Of a stretch of 64,000 nt of DNA, positions 54,939-64,000 are shown piece by piece. The stretch lies in contig NC_086350.1 in the NCBI RefSeq assembly GCF_036324505.1, positions 18,651,532 through 18,715,531 of the forward strand, given 5' to 3'. This DNA is from Eleginops maclovinus. Lineage: Eukaryota > Chordata > Actinopteri > Perciformes > Eleginopidae. The stretch's first letter is position 1, and the number at the start of each line of letters is the position of its first letter. A model generated the notes under the pieces. It did no database searches. It worked only from the letters and a program-made list of their open reading frames with translations, and was not told the DNA's origin. The position numbers and the translations under genes were made by a program.

Positions 54939-57900
54939 ACAATGCTTTCTGTTCTGAAGTTGTTAATGGTTCTGTTCTGCGCCACAGGTGACTTTGAGAC
55001 AATAATTGATTACGGGATTACATAACAACAAGTGAAACTGTGAGGTGTTCTTGTGTTGAATGTGGCCATTTGAGGCTGTCGAGGACTTTATGCATCCATC
55101 AGTGAGGAAGAGGAGGGTGGAGCAGAACAGCAATGGTGGAGAGGAAGAGGGGAGAAGCAGAGGGCGTCTGACAGATGGGCTTAGTGAGTGAATCATTGAC
55201 AGGGGCCTGCTAACGGATGCTGGCTCCATCAATAGCTCAAAGCCTGCGTGATGAATTACTGCAGACAAACAATGCTGAGTAAGCAAATGTGTTTTTAACA
55301 AAGCCAGGTGGAAATATTACGGCTTCTTTTCAGAGCTTCAGACATCAAAAAACAAACTGTATTCACTTTATAGGGGTGTAAAGAAACACACAGCAGAACA
55401 TAAAGCACAGCATTTTAATATGTATAATTGTATTTCAATTGTTATCTTTAAAATGTTATCATTTATTTAAAGTGCCACCATAGCATGTGACATATTTAAC
55501 AAATTGGTTCAAATTGAACCAATTTGTTAAAAGCTCTTTATGTTTAAAAACTATCTTTTCGTTGAGAACATCCTTCTTTTTTATCATTGTTTTTTAATGA
55601 TGATCCTTTTTTATCAGATTTACAAAAACACTACTGAATTTAGCGCCTCCTGCAAACAATACATGCATATACACATACATACATATTCTTACAATACTTT
55701 TTTTGACAACTACTCTACAAAGCGGGAGTAACCATTGCTTTACTATTCTCTGTTCAATTATTATTAATATTAAATGTGTTGCATGCACCATTTGGGTTAC
55801 CAGAAATACACTCAAAAACTGTGAACAGTCCTCGAGATTGTTCACATTATCTTGTGCAAACCTACCTTTCTCGAAGTGTACAATTCTTTGTATATGCTAT
55901 TTTCAGAACATTTTTAACAAATGATCCTAATGCAAAGTGGTGGGGACAAAATAAATAAATACTTTAAATCACATTACCTATAATTATGCACACTGGGAGA
56001 CTAAATGGTGTTATGTACCACATTGTATTCATTTATTGCAACATTTTAATAATATAATAATACTCAAGATTTCAATTCAAATCAAATCCTGTTTTGGGGC
56101 ATTTTTTCACCAATAAACATTTCTTAATTTAATTCCTGAAATTTCCTTTCTATAGAGTTTGTTTCATTGTCAATGGCTGGGTCCACTTTTCCCACCATGG
56201 ATTCAAAGTGCTTGTATGCATACCTACTGTGTGTGTTAGTGTGGCTGCACTGTAAATACACGGCCACTTGTTCTTTTGTTGTATTTCAGACGAAACAGCT
56301 GCTCAGGGAGTGTTTGCTGTCCTAAGGATTCTGGGACCTGTAGTATTAAAGCACTCTCACACTTAGCCTCAGTGACCACAGGTATTTTCAAATCAACTTG
56401 GACTGCATTCTTTGAAGTTATAACTTCTATATAAGATGTTTTTGATTAAAAGTATTTAAAAGACAGCTAATATTAAAATGCAACCATAACTTTTGTTCCA
56501 AAATCTCAAAAACAGCAGCCTAGAAAATGTTGACACCTCCCTTTCTAATTCAATGCTTCCCCCCTACCCCCTTATGCGTGTCTCCTCCTCCCCATTACTG
56601 CAGTCTGAACTCCACCAGGTGCTGCTGGAAACAATGGCTGGCCCATACAGGGATCAATGCCAGGCCACTGATGGGCTCTCATTCCTTCACCAGCAGACGT
56701 GATAAATGACAGGCCACATATGTTTCAGCAGCCGAGACTCTAGCCGCCAGCCTCCTTTGTCTCCAGATCTAAAGGGAGTTATGCTGTGAAAAATGTTATT
56801 CTCACACATACACGCAAACAAAACACATTTAGAAACACATACATGTTTTTGTCAAAAGCCAGGATATGCTGTATTGTGTATCTATGTTTAGACAAGAACT
56901 GATGACAAAGACTCACTAATTAGAGGCAAATCCCCATTGTTTATAATAATAGATTCAAGCAACTACAGTACGTGATTCTTTTGAAGAAATTTCTATGCTC
57001 TCCTCCTTTCCTTTATTCTCTTCTCCTTGGCAGCAGTAAATCCTGATGTCTATACAGGTAGCAGTTCTCTGGCCCCTGCCTGCGTGTCCCAGGTGTCTTG
57101 TCAGCTGTCAGAGACGTCCGACAGCAGACAGGGATGGCATGACCAGCGGGCCGGGCCGTGTTGGACGGGTCAGCCGTCAGCGTTGTGGACAGACAGGCAT
57201 GTGGCAGTGATCTCCCTGTGACAGGCTGTCAGCGCCGCGAGAGCCACCAAGCAGCGCTCGCCCCCCCCTGTCATCCCACCTGACTACAGACAGAGGGGAA
57301 GCTCTGAATTCTCAACTTGGCACCCAGACTCCTCTGCTCCCCCCCCCTCCCTCACTGCATCCAATGTGGCTCTTCAGTTCTTTATCTGTGAAAAGCACTG
57401 CTGGCTCAGTAATAGTGTCGCCCTGTATTAGATATTCCAATTGAATGTTGTGAAAGGGTGATTCAGTTCAAGGGCCTTTACTTGCTTCACCTCAGGAAAA
57501 TGTACACCTACAGGGCAGACTGAGAGACGAAGACAAGTTCTACAAGAGGACGAGATGCAAACCTGTCAAATGACATAATTGCCATTTTCTAAAAAGACAC
57601 GTCTCTACAGCTGCTGATCCTTTACCCTGATGGGAGTGTGCGCTTAAGTGTGTGTTTACTTCAAACCACTCTCTGCCCCCTATTCTCTGTGTCCCTGTCT
57701 GACAGGTGACATTTAGAGCGGTTCAGGAGATGTATGTGCCATTTGTATCCATGGCAGGGTCAGAGCATGTTACATGACCTGCAGGACAGAGAGCTAGAGA
57801 ACAGATACTAATCTCGCCCCGGGAATCAATACGGCACAGAGAGGCACTGATAATTGACCGCTGTCAATCAATCAGCGCTGTGTTTGTGCAGCCATTAAAC

Positions 57901-57970
57901 GTCTCTTTGTGAGAGGAGGAAGTAGAGAAGGTATGGTGAGATAAAAGCAAAGAAAAATCTCTAATGAAGT
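54939..57970. other. Intergenic stretch
   Basis: Contains a 35-bp palindrome (55496-55530) and a CTGTCA/TGACAG-rich GC segment (57095-57240). No gene recognised. Confidence 0.6.
55496..55530. repeat. Perfect 35-bp palindrome
   Basis: Arms of 17 bases (TTAACAAATTGGTTCAA and its exact reverse complement) around a single central base. Confidence 0.97.
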
Positions 57971-57974
57971 TAAC

Positions 57975-58090
57975 AGCTACAGTGACAGAAGTATTCTGAT
58001 CCTTTACAAAAGTAGCAATACTGGCGTATGAAAATACTCTATTACAAGAGGAAGTTGTGCATTGAAAAAACACATTGGTGTTAGGTACGT
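57975..58090 (+). repeat. Teleost dispersed repeat fragment
   Basis: ACAGAAGTATTCTGATCC, TTTACAAAAGTAGCAATAC and AAAATACTCTATTACAAG in order match a repeat I know from teleosts, related to 48850-49150. Further pieces may lie at 58560-58720. Confidence 0.6.
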
Positions 58091-58177
58091 CCCTGTACGT
58101 AAGCTCAATTTGGACAAATTAGTGCTTTTTATTCAGTAGTTCTACTGTTTGCTACTTTAGACTTTTATTTCCTTGAT

Positions 58178-58362
58178 AGAAAAAACTGAAACTGTGACTT
58201 AAATCAAATGAATGATACCAACAAATGTCACCTAGCTCTATTAGGTTAGTTGTAAGTAATAATATTAAGTTGAACCTAATATGTTTTATTTGAGCTTAAT
58301 ATTATTGCTTACAACTAACCTAATACATTTATGTGAAGTCAACTTTTCAGTTTTTTCAGTGT
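58178..58362. mobile_element. Foldback MITE
   Basis: Outer arms carry GAAAAAACTGAAA and, reversed, CACTGAAAAAACTGAAA. Inner arms (58240-58269 and 58295-58324) are 30 bases long with one mismatch. The whole can fold into one hairpin. Non-coding; a 37-bp miniature with similar CACTGAAAAA ends is at 63467-63503. Confidence 0.75.
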
Positions 58363-59992
58363 ACATTTATTATGCTTTGGTAACATAAATCTTCCGAATC
58401 CTTTTATTATTACAAAAAATATATATATTTTTGTAAATAAAACTACCAAACAGTATGTAAAGTATAAACTAGCCCCACCTTTTCCAGCGGCAACAACAAA
58501 GTGATACATATTGAAATGCATTCATAAATATAAGACAATATTAAATATGAGTGCCTTTACTGCCAGTACTTATATTATCTATACCTCAATGCATATACTG
58601 TTCTACTTTTATTCATGTAACATTTTGTACGATGGCCTTTTACGTGCTCAACAAGTATCTTTGCTGTAGTATTGCTACTTCAATTTATTTCAATTAAATA
58701 TGATTTCTTCTTTCACCTCTACCAATGAGCAAAAATAAATGTGTACAATAAGCCAAATGCAGTTATAATCCTACCGTTCTACTACAGAAGCAATCTGACA
58801 AATGAATTTGAGTAAAAATGTAAGTCCCTTTTAAATGTAAATAGTAACCGTACTGTAACGGAATGTCATTACTTTTTTTGTTATCAAGTAATGTCACATC
58901 AGAGCCATGTGTTGTAAAAGTGTTGCCCTTAAACATCATGAAGTTAAGACCAAACCATAGCTACAAATCAATTTCCAGATCATCTGTAACTTGCAATGGT
59001 TATTTCACAATAGAGTTACAACATTGTTTCATGATTTGATAAACATTGTTCCTCGCTGTTGGGTTTGGTGACATTGTGAAGGAGAGAACTTCAGTAGGGG
59101 GTTTTCTTCTCTAATTATCCGAGGAAAGATGCTGCATATACACTCTGCAATCATGGAGGCATTAGTAACATAAACAAGAGTATTTCCATAAACATGTCTG
59201 TGACAAGAGTGATTGAACACCAGCATGTCTCACTGTGTTAATGGGTGGCGTAGTTAGCTGTGTCTGGACTGTTGGTGCACCACAGAGGATACACACATGT
59301 AGACGTGAACTAACACAAACACACACTGAGATACACACACACACACACGTACACCAGAGGCGTAGACTACAAATGCATGTGATGTTTTGTAGAGGAGGTG
59401 ACATCAGAATATGCAAAAAAGACTTTGCCGCAGGCCAGAGATTTTTAATGATGAATCCATTCATTATAGAATAAGGTCATTATGCTTTTGTTGTCATGAA
59501 ATGTACACATTCATCATCAGCGTGCCCAGCGCTGAGCATTGTCCCTCTTCACCGGACGACCTTGAAAGGGAAATTTATAAAGCGAAAAAATAACAAACGC
59601 ACACAAACACAAACACAGATGCAGCGCAAACATGCATACCAGTGCACACATTAACATCCCCAAGGACAGCAAACATACACACCATGAAATATTTTACTAA
59701 ACCCCGCTCATTTCATCACATCGTTTACAAAGCGAGCAGAATTATGCTTTTTTTTCATTTGGTGTGTTGTTCAGCTGTTTCATATCCTTACCAGAGACTA
59801 AACCAGATATATGAGCCTGTAATGAAACATTTTATGCTAATTGTATTTGTTTATGAGCAAATTAATGGCAGCCGTGCAAAACGGATGATGATGTGAGCAC
59901 ATACACAACATGATAGGATTCCTGAGGAATTCATTAGCTGTTTGCAGGTAATTAGAGGAAATAATTAAGGTGATTAGAGTGCGTCACGTGCA

Positions 59993-59995
<3 letters not shown>
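58363..59995. other. Intergenic AT-rich stretch with possible conserved elements
   Basis: No gene recognised. The segments 59430-59600 and 59680-59970 are unusually free of simple repeats and dense in TAATTA/ATTAG and octamer-like words, as is typical of developmental enhancers; that is inference only. Confidence 0.4.

Positions 59996-60033
<38 letters not shown>
59996..60033. repeat. (CA)n microsatellite
   Basis: Perfect tract of about 38 bases. Confidence 0.95.
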
Positions 60034-60035
<2 letters not shown>

Positions 60036-62390
60036 CCGCACAATTGTACAGTATACATCAAAAGATCTCTCCCCAGTACCGCCCCTCCCTGGTTTTCTGC
60101 AACTCTTTGTGGAAAGTGCTGACAGTGCTGTCTAGAATAACCCAATCACTGGATACATAGAGATTTTGATCCCCTCTTTTTCCCCTCATCTTCGCCTTCC
60201 ACGCATAGGTCTCCTGTTTGCACAGTTCCCCTCCAGTCACAAATCCCTCATACCGGGCCTGGCCACAATCTGACACATGCAGAGGTGGCATATTGGTGCA
60301 CCAAAAGATACAATCGATGGAGAGCACTGGCAACACAATGCAGGAGTGATAAATCAACAAGCTGGAGCTCCACAATAAAGACAGCACAGCATCACAGACA
60401 ATAGCCTGCTGTCCATCTGCAGGGCTGTAATATGCCCACAAACACACACATATGTATACAGTAAATATATATATATATATATAAATGCAAAATTCAGTCA
60501 TGCACATCCTGCAGAAAAATCAAATGTTCATGTGTGTAGCAGGAGCTGTACACAGAGGCTAAAACCCGCTGATTATCTGAGTGTAATAAGCAAGCAGCCT
60601 CTTCTCCGGTGTAATTGGTCTGCAGTGGATCTGCAGCCGAAGCTCGTTAGTGTCACAGCAGAAATAATCACGCAGTAAAAACCCCTCCTGTGACTGATCA
60701 CCATATATCATACACATACACACTTACAGATGCATGAATGATTCCCTCGCACACACACACGCCTAAGCTCTTGATAGGTGGAGCTTTAGTGTTATAATGC
60801 AGATTGGTGCATTAATGCAGAATCTAAAAAGCGAGCGTAATAGGTTGCTGTGCGAGTTAGGATTTATTTGGATACGTCTTTGTTGCTATTCTGTGGTGGA
60901 AAATTGTTTAAAATGCTGCTTGGCTATTAAAGTCTCAGGCCTGGAACACAGCAGCAGCTGCCTTTGCAAATGCAATTTTAAGTCTCATCTTTTCCCCACC
61001 GAAATATTAGTTTCTTAGTGACATAGCGTATATATGAGTAAAATATCATCTGTCTCTCCATCAAGTTCGAGAATATGAGATTTGGTTGATGTATGACTCG
61101 AGGCTGCAACATTTTCCACCAAAAAAGATTTATTTCTCTCACATTTCCCCCTTTTTTTTAAAAAACTTCCTCCCTTATTTTCATTCAGCTAGAAAGAAAA
61201 TGTTTGTTTATGAGTATCATTTATATCTGTAAGCATGAAATCTGATGTCAGTTTCTGACTCATCTCTATAAATTGAGGTAAATTATTTATATTCTTTCTT
61301 TTCATATGTACCCTCCTACATGCTTGCGTCAAGTCATATGCTTTATCTGGTTTAAATCCTGCAAGAACCTCTGCATGCGTGTTGTTCTGGATGCGGTATC
61401 AATAACAAAAATGTGCTTCAGACTCCAGCCCTACAATTCCACAAAATATCTCTTAAACCTCTGATGTGCCTTAGAGAGAAATTGTTCTACAAGAGCGATC
61501 CTATGAGGAGAAATAGTGAGTAGATGGCATTGGAGCTATTACAGTTAAGAGACTGTAGACCCTTTCATTGTTTAAGATGAAGGTGAGAGGCAGAGTATGT
61601 GTGTGGGCGGTGACTGATGATCCTGATTCAGATAGGGGACCTACACATCGTCTGAAACAGAATCAAACCCCGACACCCAGGTATACACCACCTGCACCAG
61701 AAGTCATTTAAATGTCCTCCTGGGCCATCGCAGCATCAGGAAAATTCAATCACCCTGTCTGCAGTTGGAGGGAGGACAACGTTTCCCGAGATTACTTGCA
61801 AAGAAACTTAATAGCTAAGAGCATTAAATGCTGGTTGTTGCTAGCACTGCTGCCAATAGTGAATAAATGATTTTGGCAGTGTATACAGACAGGGAAATCA
61901 ATACCAGAGGGTTTTCTGTGGCGTTGGGCTTCTGTATTCATGTAAACATGGGAAGTGGTTTTCCTCACACCTCAGAGCGAGATTACCTCTCACCACTGGA
62001 GGCTTGCCCGAATGCAGAGGAAGATGCAGCTCTCAGCTTGAGTCTGCCACCGGCAGGGAGATGATGTTTGAACATCACCTTTTCCATTACAACGTATGCA
62101 AATATCAGGCAATTTTTTTTCTGGCTGCCCACGCATCGTGTTAGTGTAGGGGGGAAAAAAAATCTCTGCTTTGATAAGTGAGTGTTCAAGCAGAATAACT
62201 GTTGCGCATTTAGTGACAGCTGCTTAGAAGACTTGTGTGATCAGTGATAAGCTAAAGCTATATTTCATGTCTCTGTAATATCCTTAGTCTAAGCTGCTGT
62301 TTATTTTTGCTCTTTTGCTGTCCTTTCCCCTGTTGTGACCCCTCCATATCTCCATCCAGACTTCTGTTAGGGGGCAAATGCAGGGACGGA
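60034..62390. other. Intergenic stretch
   Basis: No gene recognised. A minus-strand frame of 149 codons (60507-60058) is the longest plausible open frame here apart from repeat-driven ones; see findings. The rest is AT-rich with no named element. Confidence 0.5.
60465..60484. repeat. (AT)n tract
   Basis: About ten AT units. Confidence 0.9.
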
Positions 62391-62402
62391 GACGGGAGGC
62401 CG

Positions 62403-62479
62403 AGAGGAGGAGAAGGGGGAGGAGGAAAAGGAGGAGGAGGAGGAGGAGGAGGAGGAGGAGGAGGAGGAGGAGGAGGAGG
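62403..62479. repeat. (GGA)n homopurine tract
   Basis: Impure from 62403, pure GGA for the last 50 bases. One strand is all purine, a sequence type able to form triplex DNA. Open frames across it (poly-Gly, poly-Pro) are artefacts. Confidence 0.95.
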
Positions 62480-64000
62480 CAGTGTTGTGAGGGGGCTACT
62501 GCTCAGCCATAGTGACCGGGTGAAAAGGCAGTGCAGATGTAATTTGTCCTCAATGGCTGTTTGGGAAGAGTAATTGTGGTGACATTGGCGGGTCGATACT
62601 ATGGATTTTTTGTTTGGAGTGCCCTGTGTGTGTGGTGCTAAGGGGAGGCCAGGAAATATAACACTGCTGCTCAAATACAATAAAAATGGATCGAGGGTGT
62701 GGTGGTTGTTTGCAGAGCTGGTAGCCATCGTTTGGCTGTGGATGTCATACTGTAGCTGCTGCGGTTATCAAATACACCCCGCCGTTCTGCCCTATTAACA
62801 CCAAATGTTCAAGGCTTCAAACAGGTTTTTCACACAGGTTTAAACGCTGGAACAAAACCATCAGTTAAGACGTGTTTTACCAGAGAAAATGTGTCTCGAA
62901 TACAAAAAATGGCTGTGCGCTGACTCAAATGCAGATCTGTTTTAAATGATCACCCCAGGAAATCATGACAAAGTGATAATGACACATATCAATCAAAACA
63001 GGTCTTTAGCTGAAGGTGTTGTAACACTGCAATGTATTGCTTATGTACAGGAACATATTAAAGGTTTTCAAAAGGGTTGGCTGGTTGACCCTTGTTCCAG
63101 TCATTGTACAGTCGCAGTGGGGGGTAAGGAAGAAGCCTCAGGGGAGGCTAGTGGACGCCAGCTCTGGTGTTCCAGTCAACTTTAACATGATCAGGCAATG
63201 GTGTGTGAGCAGTGCACAATGTGTTTTGTCCACCCTAAGAAACGTAATGATGGAGAAGAAAAGGGGTTATGACACAGTGGAGAGACATACACTGTCCGTC
63301 TGTCTGGCATTGGATGAAGTCTCTTGTGGGGGTACAAGGTCAGCATGTACACCATTGTGCATTTAAAATCGCTCACATAAACATTCACTTGAAAAAAGAA
63401 CAACCTTTCACTTAACCTGAATTTAACCCTGGTAAAGCCTCTTTAAAGTACTAAGGCCTTGAAACACACTGAAAAAATGTCAACGTGTATACATTTTTCA
63501 GTGCACATTTACTGTACATCTCACAAGAAAAAATGGGATAAAAATAGACTGCTTTCCAATAGCTGGTAGATGAATATGCCTGTTCTGTTTTATTCCTCAC
63601 ATTCTACAGGAACAAGCCCAGCTGGTACCAGAAGCAGGGTTAGTAAATAATAACTTCTCTTTTAATATCTGTTACTTATTCAGTCTTTTTATAAAACTCT
63701 CTGACTATAGTAAATTATTGTTGGACCATTTGAAAATAACAGTGTTTTACAATCATATGAGTGGTAGAACTACTGATTCTGTCCATGGTGTCTGGTAGCT
63801 TTAAGGAGCGCATTTTACTATAATTATTTTTAGTTTGTTAATACATTAGAATAATTGTTCAAATCCCAGTTCATTTAAATTATTAGATTTACACTTAAAC
63901 ATGTCATAGCATCACATTGGAAAATGGACAAGATTTTGTTGTCCCAGGTGTCATGTTTCTATTTTTAGAGCCAATAAACAACAGTGACTACAGCAGAGTA
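62480..64000. other. Window end, no gene recognised
   Basis: Contains the small inverted repeat at 63467-63503 and a possible 29-base exon at 63610-63638. Otherwise nothing recognisable. Confidence 0.5.
63467..63503. repeat. Short inverted repeat (solo MITE ends)
   Basis: CACTGAAAAAATGT faces ACATTTTTCAGTG with about ten bases between; the ends resemble the foldback element at 58178-58362. Confidence 0.7.

Noticed and set aside
62258..62728. 156-codon frame with poly-proline
   Set aside because: Created by the GGA repeat; the flanks show no domain.

Overview
The window looks like nuclear DNA of a ray-finned (teleost) fish. Three things point there: long AT-rich introns with GT/AG boundaries, many dispersed repeats of types I know from teleost introns, and one large plus-strand gene for a Drosophila N-cadherin-type (type III, non-chordate-type classic) cadherin. 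Such cadherins are kept in fish and birds (for example the chicken horizontal-cell cadherin) but are absent from mammals.

From about 70 to 45,140 the window holds the 3' part of that gene. I could place 26 exons whose splice phases join into one frame of 2,205 residues without a break. In order they give the end of one cadherin repeat, ten complete cadherin (EC) repeats, a membrane-distal post-cadherin region, an EGF domain, laminin G, EGF, laminin G, two EGF-like units, a transmembrane helix split by a 5.2-kb intron, and a cytoplasmic tail. The tail keeps the juxtamembrane p120-catenin-type motif, but the usual acidic beta-catenin-binding core is not recognisable. The 5' exons lie before the window.

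The introns and the 3' flank are rich in transposon remains. Intron 6 carries a 3-kb DNA transposon (9153-12200) with inverted repeats of about 400 bp and a broken minus-strand gene for a PIN/FEN-like nuclease with a CXC cysteine tail. Intron 13 has a 751-bp element with long inverted repeats. Intron 11 ends in about 88 TG repeats lying directly against a splice acceptor.

Downstream of the cadherin (45.2-64 kb) I find no second gene I can name. This stretch holds a 281-bp hAT-type MITE with a perfect 8-bp target duplication (47107-47387), a Tc1/mariner-like relic (47651-47755), a pogo/Tigger-like relic (49519-50675), and a PIF/Harbinger element with precise ends (50806-52448) that has lost its catalytic core. 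It also has palindromic MITEs, microsatellites and several AT-rich stretches that look like candidate conserved non-coding elements. All repeat-family names are pattern recognition, not database results.
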